Assembly (NCBI GenBank): GCA_964036315.1
Contig: OZ038482.1
Span: 17,848,569 to 17,912,568 of the forward strand
Source: Acanthosepion esculentum
Taxonomy: Eukaryota; Mollusca; Cephalopoda; Sepiida; Sepiidae
Direction: 5' to 3'
DNA: 64,000 nucleotides
Under the pieces are notes generated by a model. The model did no database searches. It worked only from the letters and a program-made list of their open reading frames with translations, and was not told the origin of the DNA. Shown in pieces: positions 44,176 to 55,539 of this stretch (its first letter is position 1; each line of letters begins with the position of its first letter). The translations under genes and the position numbers were made by a program.

Positions 44176-45710
44176 ATTGAAAATTTAGTGGAGGTTCTTA
44201 TATTTAACCCATAGCTTGAGGGAGAAGAGACATATTGGTCATTTTTTTTCTTTTTTCTTTCTTTTTTCTCTCTTTCTTTTTTCTCAGAGCATTAACATAA
44301 AGTGAATGCAACTGATTAGGACTGAACTTGAAATTGCAGATTCCACTTTCCTTGATATCTGTTGTTACCCACACATAACTGCATGATCTTTTCAGAGATA
44401 CACACTAAATCATCATCATCATCATCATCATTATTTTATAAGAAAGTTTAGTCAAGTTAGATAATGACAGCCAAATTGAGAGTAGTGTTCACGTCACACT
44501 AATACCTTGGGGAAAAAGTATGAATCTATCCCCACCCCTCTCTGCCAGGTGAAATAAAGTGTTGGAGGCAGATGTGCTTTTTCAGCTTTGGGAGCATTAT
44601 GGGAATGATCCACCAACCCACCTTCCAGCCTATACTTTGAGAGACTGCATGACAGGGTAAGGTACATTATTCCCCATGTCTGACAGTCTTCTGGGAAGTG
44701 AACTGAGAAATGACTGCTGTAAATAAAATTGAGGGGAAATGAATAAAAAGATTGCCATACCATTCCTATCATACTGGTAATGATCTGCCAACCTAGAAAA
44801 TCACCATTTCAAAATTAGCTTGAACTATTTGAAAATGCACAATTATGAGGTCAGCCGCAATTAAGCTTTCTTTTACATTCAGCTACAAACTAATTGGAAA
44901 AGTTTCCCCATTCATTTTGCAATATAAATCAATGTTAAAAGTTTTGTGTTTCCTTCTAAGCACTGTTGGGATGTTTTTAGATTTAAGATTATTTACTGAC
45001 TTTGAAAGTAGAAAGATAATGAAGAACTTTGCTTGGTAATGACTATGTCCTTTGTAATTTAAGTTAAACACTTTTAATACTAATGCTCTAGTTAATACTA
45101 TGCTCTAATTAACTTTCTTTTAAATAGGACAAGTGTTAAGTGTATGAATCACCTTTTGTAAGCTGATTATATGTTCCTTTTATAAATTGGATTGGGTAAA
45201 ACTTTCTTTGTCAGTGACACACTTGTATATAATAATAGGCTATTATCTTGTGTTGATTTTTACATAATCATTATCTGTTTACATTGTTCTCTCTTTCAAC
45301 AAAAATAACTTGAATAAATCTGACAAAATAACATTAATTTTCTTGATGCAATGATAAGTACAAATTCCAGTTGAACTTGTTTGTATTCACTTTACACTAA
45401 TTGTTTTTGCTGATGGCATGAATTCACTTCTCCCTGTGTTCAGTTACCATATGTCTTAAAGTCCTTGACATTAAATATTGACAGAAGACAGCAGGTAAAT
45501 AAGCACATGGCAACCACTCTCCCTTAATTGCTTAGGCAGTAACAGCAGTAAGAACTGTGATTCTTATATAATGCACGATTTCTTTTAAAAATTATTAAAA
45601 ATCACAGATTGATTTATACTGAAAGAGTCATGATTTTCAGTAGGATGTAGTAGCCAATATCCATACCATTCTCGTAATTTTTTTTTTTTTTCTAACAGGT
45701 ATTACGTTAG
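44176..45710. other. AT-rich; one unidentified open frame
   Basis: A 92-codon minus-strand frame (44772-44494) has balanced, protein-like composition (SALSLSK-like and WQRGVGIDSYFFPK segments) but no family I recognise and no supporting splice context. The rest is AT-rich. Confidence 0.35.
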
Positions 45711-45979
45711 TTAACTTGTTGACTGCCAGAGATCAATTACAAAATCTGACTTCAAACGCCACCTTTATAATAGCCAACTTAGGTGATAAAATTTTTTTAT
45801 GAGTTGATTTATTGCTTCAATTGATGTCTTAACATTGTTTGCACACTAAAAGTATCACAGTGAATAAACTTGTTGGCGCCTTCAGATGAAAATGTATCGG
45901 AAAATGTCAAGCACAAGAGAACTTGTGGTCTTATTATGACGCCGACAAGTTAACTCGTGGTTGGTGGTCAATGTGTTAA
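45711..45979. mobile_element. piggyBac-like MITE with TTAA duplication
   Basis: TTAA flanks both ends (45711-45714, 45976-45979). Internal ends are CTTGTTGACTGCCAG and, in reverse complement, CACATTGACCACCAAC, imperfect inverted repeats. TTAA target duplication is characteristic of piggyBac-type elements. It is about 261 bp between the TTAA sites with no coding capacity. Confidence 0.7.
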
Positions 45980-46525
45980 TAAAAATGTACAAATTGTCTT
46001 TATCACTCTACAATTCATTGCCAGAGTAAGGCTTAGAGACATAATACTCATGTATAAATTAGCAATGAGAATTAAAATAAAAATTTATAAAAAGCCTCAA
46101 CAAAGATGATTTTTTTTTTTTTTTTTTTTTACTAATAGATTATCTTTCTTTTAAATTTTAATAATATTAAAAAAAAAACAATGATTGGATTATTTCATAT
46201 GGCTTGGAATTGTTTTCGTGGGCCAGAGCATTTGTGCATTGCCTAAGATCAGAGTGTCGCTCCTTGGCACATTTGGCTAGGATCAGAGTATATAAAATGT
46301 TACACAAACTCTGTACATTTCTGTGTGGGTGTTGTGATAGTGACTTGAAATGAGAAATTATTATAGTAACACCAAATTAGACTATTTCTTTGGGTCTAGT
46401 CACTGGATTTAACCAATACCTTAATCATTATTATTTTTTATATGTATATCTATCTTTTACTGTTAGTATTTACAGCATTAATTATGCATTTGTACTCAAA
46501 GAACAAATTGTAAAGAACAAACATA

Positions 46526-46527
<2 letters not shown>
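45980..46527. other. AT-rich, no recognisable feature
   Basis: T-run at 46110-46131. No supported gene or RNA. Confidence 0.5.
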
Positions 46528-46569
<42 letters not shown>

Positions 46570-46610
46570 ATTTAAGCAGCAATCTTTCATTTATACATGT
46601 TTCATTCATA
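46528..46610 (+). repeat. (TA)n plus dispersed repeat C, copy 3
   Basis: A TA run (46529-46564) followed by GTGTATTTAAGCAGCAATCT, TTCATTTATACATGTTTCAT: the same order and orientation relative to TA as copy 1. Confidence 0.75.
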
Positions 46611-46694
46611 ATTTTATTATTTTAATTCATCTCTTTATGGTCACTTAAAATTTTTTTTTATTATCCTTGCCTTTCTTCACCCTGTTTTTATACT

Positions 46695-46696
<2 letters not shown>

Positions 46697-46766
<70 letters not shown>
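46697..46766. repeat. (CATA)n-(CA)n-(TA)n-(CA) compound microsatellite
   Basis: Three simple motifs in succession. Confidence 0.95.
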
Positions 46767-46769
<3 letters not shown>

Positions 46770-47509
46770 ACTTTTAATGTCTGTTTTTATAGCATTCATT
46801 ATATTTGTGTTCCTCAACACTCAATGCATTGAATGGTGAGGACCAGATATATAATTCTTAGAAATATGTATAATATATATAAATTTTTATTCATTTAAAT
46901 CAATTGCAGGCAAAACTGGCTGTGAAATTGCCATCTTCTTGCCAATATAAAAAGTGCTTAAAAAATAAACTGGTTCTAAGAATTTTTAAAAAAAAAGAAA
47001 AAAAAGTATAAATACCGTAACCACTAATTAGTTTCACATTTTGTATCTTCAGTCCGTTTTGATTATTTTATGTCCTACTACTTTGTATTTCCATATATAC
47101 TATATTTTTCATCTTGCTTTGTTGCAAAAAAAAAAAAAATTATATACATGTTCTTTTTTTTCTTTTTTTTTTTTTTCTATCATTGGATAGGGTTCCTTTT
47201 CCTTAATTTTCAATTCTGGTTCATATTGTGTTAGTAGAAATTTCCTTTCAGGTCTACATTTGTCTAGGGGCTGGGGGGGGGCTACGTTGTTTGTCCTTAA
47301 TTTTTCTCATGTTGTATCTTAATTAAACTAGCCACATTGGGCATACAACTATAGCTTAATTTGACAGTTTTTATTAAAGATTTTATATAACATATTATTT
47401 TTTGGGAAATTTTGCTCGAGTAGTCTAAAAAATACTTTACCTATGTTAGTTTTCACCGTTGAATTATATGGGGGGGGTTAAACCACAATATATTTCTATT
47501 TCTAGTTTT

Positions 47510-48165
47510 GTGTTTGTTTTGTGTTCTAGGGTCATCATTCATATCAATATATTCTAATTTATTGTTATGTCCACTTTAGAGCCTATTCATAGATTATTTT
47601 ATTTTCGTTAAAAATATTATTTGATGAATTCGTAGACAGTCTATGATTAATACCTTTAGGTATTCTGCTTCAAGATATGTGCCGAGTGATCCTTTCTATA
47701 CCGTGAAATATTACCATCACGTAAATCCAATATAATATCCAGGTAAATGGTAACTTTTAGGTTTATTTCTATATCAAGGTTAAATCCAAATTTTTTAAAA
47801 AGCCAGTGGAGTTTTTTTTGGATTATGTCACATTTCCTAGGGTTGCTTTTGTCTACTGTAATCAATCCATCGACCCTGTACAGACCATGGTTGTTAGGGT
47901 CCACATGTCTTTTTAAATTATTAAGTAGGAGGCGTCTGATCAACTTGCATACCTCTGCACCATCATATGCCTCCATGGGATTGTCAAAATTTTCTTTATC
48001 ACCTTTTTTAATCCATAACTCATTGTGGAACAACAATGATTTACGGCAATGTTTAATAAGATCTATTTTATTGTTAGATATGAATTCTTTGGCTAATAGC
48101 AAGGCTTCATTAAGGGTTTTTTCTGTAATCGATGGGTGTTGGTTTGTTCATTTACAAACCAAAAC
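47510..48165 (-). pseudogene. Divergent reverse transcriptase fragment
   Basis: The minus strand starts PSITEKTLNEALLLAKEFIS (about 48132-48073), then HCRKSLLFHNELWIKKGD, FDNPMEAYDGAEVCKLIRRL, NNHGLYRVDGLITVDKSNPR (palm; the usual YRDD active site reads YRVD) and KKFGFNLDIEINLKVTIYLD. After a frameshift near 47660 it continues IPKGINHRLSTNSSNNIFNE (about 47640-47580). This RT type with GLYRDDGL is widespread in aquatic invertebrates. I think it is Penelope/Naiad-related but cannot prove it. The altered catalytic Asp and the frameshift mean it is dead. Confidence 0.75.
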
Positions 48166-48406
48166 ACCTAAGGTTTTTCCAGATGAGTATACTTACTTAT
48201 ATTTATAAGATATATATATATATATTCCGATTTCTTTTTGAATTTGTAGGTCTGAATTGATTGGATCGTGATTACGATTCCAATGTAATAAATTATAACC
48301 ATGGAATATTAGTGTTTGAGCCTTTTATATTTTATATATATATATGCATGCTCACACACTCACAAGTATCCTATATCTTGGTTTCAACATTACAGTATCC
48401 TCAGGC

Positions 48407-48441
<35 letters not shown>

Positions 48442-49361
48442 CAAATGACCTCTTAATGCTTTATTTTTTGAAAAAAAACTAATGAACGCTATATATTTTT
48501 TCTTTTTTTTTTTTCTTTTTAAAAAAACAAACTCACAATGTTAGGTATAATAAAGGGAGAAGGAGGATGTGAAGAAGAATAACAAGATGGAGAAGAGAAG
48601 AAAAGCAAGAGTATTATAAAAGTATCAGTGTTGGTGGGGTTATCCAGCCTTATACATGTTTAAGAGGAATTTCTTAATATGTATGCAAGGACTCGAGACT
48701 TTTGGTTCAAGTTTCTTTGGATCCAAAAGTTAAAAGCTCTATATGTTATTTTTATTTTCTTTCACCTGTGTATTGAGCACTTTTTAATATCACTGTTTCC
48801 TGGTCTGATTCAACTTTGACCATTTAAACTTGATATATATATATATATTAGTTTTTTACTAACTTTCTTCTTAATCTCAACTGCTCCTCTGCTTTACTGA
48901 TTAGCTCTTCAGCATTCAACCCTCACTGTAATTATTGGCTCTCAATGTTCAACCCATTGTAATCTGCTCCATGTATACTCTGCTATAATATATGACTACA
49001 TCATGACAAATAAAGCAGAAAGCCAAACAAACTGAAACTTTGCTTACAAACTTTGAGAGCCAATATTTATGGCGCAGGTTATAGCATGTTAAATGGTTCA
49101 TATTGTGTTAGTAGCTTAAAACCCTGGAGCCTACCTTGAAGTAATTGCTAAGGCAGTTGTAGGCACTGGATTATTAGCTTGAAGAATTCTTGTAATTTAC
49201 ATTAATATGAAGTTGTGTTGGAAAGTTCTCTGATTGACCAAGAAGTCTTCCCAAAAATCTAAATCTAATATCTAGACACATTTTGGGAAGTGGGCTAGGC
49301 CAAAAACTTTTGATCACCTCATACTCCATTAATATTTATCTTTGCATGTATATTGACATAC
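48166..49361. other. AT-rich spacer with short TA and poly-T runs
   Basis: TA at 48208-48225, 48336-48346 and 48832-48848; T-run at 48410-48438. GGGCTAGGCCAAAAACTTTT at 49291 resembles a Tc1-family terminus but has no partner. No gene. Confidence 0.45.
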
Positions 49362-49412
49362 ATACACACACACACACAGACACACACACACACACAGACA
49401 CACACACACACA

Positions 49413-49467
<55 letters not shown>
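49362..49467. repeat. (CA)n microsatellite with GA interruptions
   Basis: CA run interrupted at regular spacing by AGA, then about 25 pure units and a short TA end. Confidence 0.97.
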
Positions 49468-49471
<4 letters not shown>

Positions 49472-50026
49472 GAAAGTTTTTTTTTAATTATTATTTAGCA
49501 GAACAGTAGAAGTGTATGCAGATAATTATGATGATCATCTCTGCATTGATTCTCATTGTTTACAAGATGCTTAAAATTTTTAGGAGATGGCTCCTAGATC
49601 AAGACAAGAAAATATTAATTGAATGAGGAATATCTGTTAAGTCTTTAAAAAAGTAAGGAATGTATTGGTACTTAAAAAGAAAGCAATTGAATCAATTGGT
49701 CTGTTTCAGTTGGCTTAACAGTCAGTTCAAAGGAAGAAATGACAAAAGGAACTAGATATATGGGAGGAAAAATAAAGAATAAGTTATTGGCATTGGGTAA
49801 AAGCATTAAGGTGTGTTCATGCATGGTTAAGTTTTGCTTCTATTTGGGTGTGGCAATTTGGTTCTACTCCGGTCAGTTCAGTAGATATATTTGCATCTTT
49901 CATGTTTTGTGATTAATTTTGGCATAAAATATGCATCTCTCTCTCTCTCTCTACCCTGAAATAATGGAACAATAAGGTTTATTTTTATCCAAGGAAAAGT
50001 AACATTTTGTTTGCTGATGAAATTAC

Positions 50027-50028
<2 letters not shown>
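49468..50028. other. No supported feature
   Basis: AT-rich with a short (CT)n at 49936-49953. Confidence 0.5.

Positions 50029-50067
<39 letters not shown>
50029..50067. repeat. (GT)n microsatellite
   Basis: Pure GT run just upstream of satellite 4. Confidence 0.95.
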
Positions 50068-50069
<2 letters not shown>

Positions 50070-50099
50070 GGGAGGTAGGTTGTTATATTTCACCTCTCC

Positions 50100-51395
50100 T
50101 ATCCTCCTCCCTCCCTCCCTTCTTTACCTCTCTTTTGTTTCCCTTCTTTGCCTTTCTCCTACCTTTGTTTTCTCTCTCCTCTACAAACATCTTATCTCTC
50201 TCCTTCTCTCCCCAACCTTATGTCTTTTCTGCTCCCCTCCTCTCAGTCTTTTCTGCTCCCCTCCCCTCCTCTCTGTCTTTTCTTCTGCTCCTCTTCCCTC
50301 CTCTGTCTTTTCTTCTGCTCCTCTTCCCTCCTCTGTCTTTTCTTCTGCTCCTCTTCCCTCCTCTGTCTTTTCTTCTGCTCCTCCTCTTCCCTCCTCTGTC
50401 TTTTCTTCTGCTCCTCCTCTTCCCTCCTCTGTCTTTTCTTCTGCTCCTCCTCTTCCCTCCTCTGTCTTTTCTTCTGCTCCTCCTCTTCCCTCCTCTGTCT
50501 TTTCTTCTGCTCCTCCTCTTCCCTCCTCTGTCTTTTCTGCTCCTCCTCTTCCCTCCTCTGTCTTTTCTTCTGCTCCTCTTCCCTCCTCTGTCTTTTCTTC
50601 TGCTCCTCTTCTCTCCTCTGTCTTTTCTTCTGCTCCTCTTCCCTCCTCTGTCTTTTCTTCTGCTCCTCTTCCCTCCTCTGTCTTTTCTTCTGCTCCTCTT
50701 CCCTCCTCTGTCTTTTCTTCTGCTCCTCTTCCCTCCTCTGTCTTTTCTTCTGCTCCTCTTCCCTCCTCTGTCTTTTCTTCTGCTCCTCTTCCCTCCTCTG
50801 TCTTTTCTTCTGCTCCTCTGTCTTTTCTTCTGCTCCTCTGTCTTTTCTTCTGCTCCTCTGTCTTTTCTTCTGCTCCTCTGTCTTTTCTTCTGCTCCTCTG
50901 TCTTTTCTTCTGCTCCTCTGTCTTTTCTTCTGCTCCTCTGTCTTTTCTTCTGCTCCTCTGTCTTTTCTTCTGCTCCTCTGTCTTTTCTTCTGCTCCTCTG
51001 TCTTTTCTTCTGCTCCTCTGTCTTTTCTTCTGCTCCTCTGTCTTTTCTTCTGCTCCTCTGTCTTTTCTTCTGCTCCTCTGTCTTTTCTTCTGCTCCTCTG
51101 TCTTTTCTTCTGCTCCTCTGTCTTTTCTTCTGCTCCTCTGTCTTTTCTTCTGCTCCTCTGTCTTTTCTTCTGCTCCTCTGTCTTTTCTTCTGCTCCTCTG
51201 TCTTTTCTTCTGCTCCTCTGTCTTTTCTTCTGCTCCTCTGTCTTTTCTTCTGCTCCTCTGTCTTTTCTTCTGCTCCTCTGTCTTTTCTTCTGCTCCTCTG
51301 TCTTTTCTTCTGCTCCTCTGTCTTTTCTTCTGCTCCTCTGTCTTTTCTTCTGCTCCTCCTCTTCCCTCCTCTGTCTTTTCTTCTGCTCCTCTTCA
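50100..51395. repeat. Pyrimidine-rich minisatellite 4 (30-bp then 20-bp units)
   Basis: 50280-50820 repeats a 30-bp unit (TCTTTTCTTCTGCTCCTCTT plus CCCTCCTCTG; some units 33 bp by an extra CTC). From 50811 to about 51355 a 20-bp unit TCTTTTCTTCTGCTCCTCTG repeats about 27 times with no visible difference. The 20-mer equals the 30-mer minus its 10-bp TCCCTCCTCT segment. Long open frames on both strands are artefacts. Confidence 0.98.
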
Positions 51396-51489
51396 TCCAT
51401 CAGAAAAGTGAATATAATTTGGATAAGCACCAAAGAATTAATTTGTTTTAATTTAATCAGATTGGTTAGCAGTAGTTTTTCAACATCTC

Positions 51490-51690
51490 TCAAGTACACT
51501 ATCTACATTAGTCGGACTATTGTCCTCATCTTTGTTGCCATATTTATCACAACGTTTTGGCCATTGTACACTTCGGCCTTCTTCAGCTAACAGCCGAAAT
51601 GTTGTGATAAATATGGCAACAAAGATGTGGACAATAGTCTGAATAAGGTAAATAGTGTACATAATGCCTCATCTCAGAAATATAGGCAGA
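51490..51690. mobile_element. Palindromic SINE-tail unit
   Basis: 51495-51587 is a minus-strand SINE tail (TACACTATCTACATTAGTCG, GTTTTGGCCATTGTACA, CTTCTTCAG). 51590-51690 is a plus-strand tail (GCCGAAATGTTGTGATAAAT, GTAAATAGTGTACATAATGC, CTCATCTCAGAAATATAGGC). Both SINE body and tRNA head are lost, leaving two tails joined head-to-head. Confidence 0.85.
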
Positions 51691-52299
51691 TCTCTCAAGT
51701 AATCAATCATTTTGAGAAAAAAAAAAAAACTTTGACTTGTCCTAAATGAGCTATAAAGGACATCAGCTTCCAGTCTGTTGTTAAATTTAATACTACAGTT
51801 CTCTTGATAAACACTTGTATTTGTTAGTATTATAGTATTATATTGTTAGTATTATATTGGTATTAGAGGTGATTCTTTTTTTTTTATTCTAACCGCAGAT
51901 GTTATTTATTAAATTTGTACAATGCATTAGGATTCAAGCCTTAAAATTTACCCCCCATAAATAAAATGTATGCTCAATTTTAATAATTACTTTCATAATT
52001 AACATTAAAAGTAGAGCAAGTTTGTTGAAACAGATTAATAATGTAAAAATCTGTTGCTGTTGTTCATGTTATAAATTTTAATTTGTGTATCAAAAAACCA
52101 AGATACTTCACTGGCATATTTTTTTTTGTTTATCCAGCTTGTAGTTATGTAATTTAAAACTTTGTTGATGTTTTTAACAAAAATATTATTCACTAAAAGG
52201 GTGGAGAAAGGAATTTCTTAATTTTATTTATTTACTTATTTGTTTATATATCAAACATTTAAATTTTTTTTTTTTTTTTTTTTTAATGTTTCTGGTCAT
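51691..52299. other. AT-rich, no recognisable feature
   Basis: No supported feature. A T-run at 52265-52284 may be related to the adjoining LINE tail. Confidence 0.5.
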
Positions 52300-52757
52300 C
52301 TTTTTTTATGTGCTGTGTCCTTTTCAGGATGTAGGCAATCATGGCCCTCCACTTCCTCCTGTCCCTTGTCTTATTATTTCTCCCAGTCCCTGTTTTGCCA
52401 TCCACTTAAGCTCGTTAAGTATGCCACACGTTGCTTTCCCTTGTCTCTCTTTCTTTCTATCCACTGTGTGAGTATCAGATTTTCCAAACCCTCCTTTCTC
52501 ATCACATGTCCCAGAAATTTCAGCTGCCGCTTCCTGATGTTAAGTATAAATTTCCTCTTTGTTTGCATCTTCTCCAAAACTTCATCGGTGCTCACATGTT
52601 CGGTCCATGTCCATGGTATCATTAGTAGCCTTCTGTAGAACCACACCTCTGTTGCCTCAAGTCTCTTCTTTATACTTGAGGAGATTGTCCAACGTTCGCT
52701 ACTGTAAAGGAGGACAAATATCACGTAGCAGTTCAGTACTCTTTTCTTTGTTACCAA
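52300..52757 (-). pseudogene. LINE reverse transcriptase C-terminal tail (RTE-like)
   Basis: The minus strand reads NCYVIFVLLYSSERWTISSS, KKRLEATEVWFYRRLLMIPW, TWTEHVSTDEVLEKMQTKRK, IRKRQLKFLGHVMRKEGLEN, and ends KRDKGKQRVAYLTSLSGW followed, after a frame change, by RRKWRAMIAYILKRT. This is the conserved C-terminal segment after the RT thumb in a LINE group very common in aquatic invertebrates. 5'-truncated. A T-run downstream (52265-52284) fits a poly(A) tail on the minus strand. Confidence 0.9.
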
Positions 52758-52829
52758 TGAAACCTGCTTGTCTTGTAGTACTCTGCCTGGTACATTTTTG
52801 AAAAGTACAAGAATTTCTTTACTTTTCCA

Positions 52830-52927
52830 TTAGGTTGACTCATAAGTAAATTTTGTTTTTGGGAACTAATAATATTTTATTAATATTTGAAGTTGATAAC
52901 CAAAAACTAATTTATGATTCAACCTAA
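52830..52927. mobile_element. Mariner-type MITE, 98 bp
   Basis: Ends TTAGGTTGACTCATAAGTAA and, in reverse complement from 52927, TTAGGTTGAATCATAAATTA; inverted arms of about 45 bp with mismatches. The TTAGGTTG ends equal those of the MITE at 23488-23566, so the two probably share a transposase lineage. Confidence 0.85.
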
Positions 52928-52963
52928 TCATCCCTTTGTGATATTGATGGTAATTGTTGTTTG

Positions 52964-52993
52964 TATTGGGTTGACCAAAAAGTTTGAGATTGC
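52964..52993 (+). mobile_element. Mariner terminal fragment
   Basis: TATTGGGTTGACCAAAAAGT is the typical terminus of many mariner elements. The rest of the element is not found, so this is a one-ended relic. Confidence 0.65.
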
Positions 52994-53029
52994 ATTAGGT
53001 GCGTTTAATTTTGACAGACTTCATTCAAA

Positions 53030-53140
53030 AAAGATATTTATTTACACTATTTACAAGCAGACTGTTGTCTTTATCATTGTTGTTGTTATCACAATGTTTC
53101 GGCCATTGTGTCCTCTGGTCTTGAAGAACTTCAGTGACTA
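53030..53140 (-). repeat. SINE tail fragment
   Basis: TTACACTATTTACAAGCAGA, CTGTTGTCTTTATCATTG and TATCACAATGTTTCGGCCAT, then TCTTGAAGAACTTCAG, equal a diverged SINE tail in minus orientation. Confidence 0.7.
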
Positions 53141-53959
53141 TATTTAATTGGATTGTGTTAGCTGTCAAACATGTATTTTTATTTACTTTTTTAAAAATTT
53201 TGTCAGTAATTGGTAATTTTTGTTTATTGATTTTAACATTGAAGACAAGAAAATAAGCAAAGATGTTTTAATTTTAAGAATGTTAAAAATAAAATTTGAT
53301 TCAAATGCACAAAAAAAAGTTTGAGGAAGGTGCAAAGAATTATCATACAAGTCATCTCTCAATGAACAGGTCATTAAAGTGATCTTTATTTATACAAACC
53401 CCAATCCTGGCATGGTGCTTTTTTGGTATGGTACACTTATTTTTCAAATAATTTTCTTCTCGGTACAATTATTTCATGTTTATTAAACTTATACAGAAAT
53501 TGCTGGCAGAACATGTATTTGAACTGGCATTCATTTAATAAACTACTCACTGGTGACTATTCCAGTCAGTACTTGTATTTGATACAAAAGAATTCTCATT
53601 AAACCATAATGATGCTGTACAATTGTTTTATGCAATCTTAATGTTTATATGTTCTGATATAAAGTCTGTCTTATTATTTTTATTTGGTGGTACTTGTATA
53701 ACAGGGTTGCCAGGGAGATCTATTCTGAACATTTCTGTTTGTTTTGCCTCCTCCTCTCAGTAAAATTGGCAAAAAAAAGATAACTGATTAGTTCTTTGTT
53801 GTAATATTTTTGATTCACCAACTTTCTGGTGAGTAATGTTTTTTCTTATGGCCATATCATGTTGAAACATCAGTTTCCATGCAGTCATTGACGTTAACAT
53901 TACCTGGTCAGTACCTTGATGAGTGACCTGTTTGGGAATAACAGGTGCTGTAAACTTGG
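53141..53959. other. No supported feature
   Basis: AT-rich, no recognisable gene. Confidence 0.5.
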
Positions 53960-54140
53960 ATGTGTGGGTGGTGTAATGGATAACAACTTTAAATTGGAAA
54001 CTGTAAAGCTGAGTTCCAATTCCAGTCAAATTCATTATATTCACTTATGTGGAAATACCCTTGTAAAAGGTATGAATTCACTTCTCTCCTCCCTCAGCTA
54101 TGGGTTAATTAGTAGAAATTATATCAGTAAATTTTTATCT
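53960..54140 (+). mobile_element. tRNA-derived SINE, second type
   Basis: A box TGGTGTAATGG (53969-53979) and B box GAGTTCCAATTCC (54011-54023) at tRNA-like spacing. The head resembles an Arg/Lys-type tRNA. A downstream body includes CCTTGTAAAAGGTATGAATT. It differs from the family at 3133 and 42040. The 3' end is not defined. Confidence 0.65.
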
Positions 54141-54892
54141 CCAAAAAATTCTTACAATCTAAAAATATTTTCTGGCTTTAAATAACCTGCAAATGATGGA
54201 TTTGCCATGAAAAAACAATCAATCTAAACCTTCTTTGTTTTATATATTTTTGCATGAATTGGGATCAAGTAGGAGACATAAATTTAATGTTTCACTTTTA
54301 TATTGAAGCTTCATCAGAAAATTTAATATAGAGGTAAAAAGAAAATTCTGGTATTTTCTTATATTTTTGTGTTTGTTTTTATTCATGGGTTAATGCAACC
54401 TTGTATGCATTTGTCAAATATTATTTGTGTATAATTTTTGTGCATCATAAATCTGATTGGTCTATGCAGGTTTCAGTTGATAATGTGTGTGTTTATGCAT
54501 CTATTGGGCATTTTTATTTATGCCTGGTAGTTGTCTGTAAGTTGATTGGGTGGAAGGGTGATGCTTTGTGTGAGAGTGAAATGATTTCAGTTACATCAGT
54601 TGTGGTTATAGGTAGACAGATCTTAGATTCTTTAAGTATGGATTTTGTAAAAGTTGGTCATATAATAAAGTGTGTTTGACATGTGTTTATTGATAGAAAA
54701 GTATTTATCAGGATTTCTCCTGGATATTTTCTACATAATCAATTATGTTCTTTTCTAATTAGGGTTCATTTCTAATAAATATTTTTCTATACTTTTCAAA
54801 TATCTGAAGATTTGTTTTTAAGCCCTATAATATCTTAAGGGTTTTTTTTCCCCTCCAGTTTGACTGAAAATGAAGTATTATTTGGTTATGTA
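54141..54892. other. No supported feature
   Basis: A 92-codon open frame (54401-54679, plus) is Val/Ile-rich with no recognisable domain and no start context that stands out. Confidence 0.4.
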
Positions 54893-55442
54893 TAGTGATG
54901 GGATAGTTAATCGGAATCAAGAATTGGAAATATCAGAATTTTTTAGGGTATCAGAATCAGAAAATTTTTAACCTAATTTTTGATTCCAAAAATGATGCTT
55001 TGGATTTTTTAATTTTTTTTATTTATTTTTTAATTTTTTATTTTTTTGTTTAAAACATTTTCCAATCTTGGTACTAAAAAGATATAAATATTTATTGATT
55101 TTAACCTATCAGTAAAACAATAAATAACTAAATAAAATTTTTATTTTTAATTTCTTTTTCAGCATTGTTAATTCATCCATTTAATATTATCAATTATTAA
55201 TTTAATTATAATCAAAATTATATCATATAAACGCAAAATGAATTCACCTTATTTTTCTACTGGGCTCTCTCATTTTTCTTTTTAATTCATAAAAAAGAAA
55301 AAAATGAATGTATGGAATTCCTGCCAATGTCACATTTGATTCGTCATGTTAAAAATTGACCTTGTGTCACAGATTGTCTTTGTGGTGAGGCAGTGAAATT
55401 ACAACAATTTGTTCTTATAACTGTTTTAATCCATAAAATCAT

Positions 55443-55539
55443 TTTTTAGTCTCTGTTATTAAAAAGATTTATTTTTGTTTACATTGCATACTATGTAAAC
55501 AAAAATAAATCTTCTTTCCAATAACTGAGACTTAAAAAA
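55443..55539. repeat. Inverted repeat with perfect 21-bp inner arms
   Basis: Perfect arms 55464-55484 and 55493-55513 (AAGATTTATTTTTGTTTACA...), extended outward to about 42 bp with mismatches (TTTTTAGTCTCTGTTATT / AATAACTGAGACTTAAAAA). Lies inside the hAT-ended element. Confidence 0.85.

Noticed and set aside
50011..51590. Four overlapping frames of 390-480 codons on both strands
   Set aside because: All arise from the 30/20-bp minisatellite (units divide so that several frames stay open). Not protein genes.
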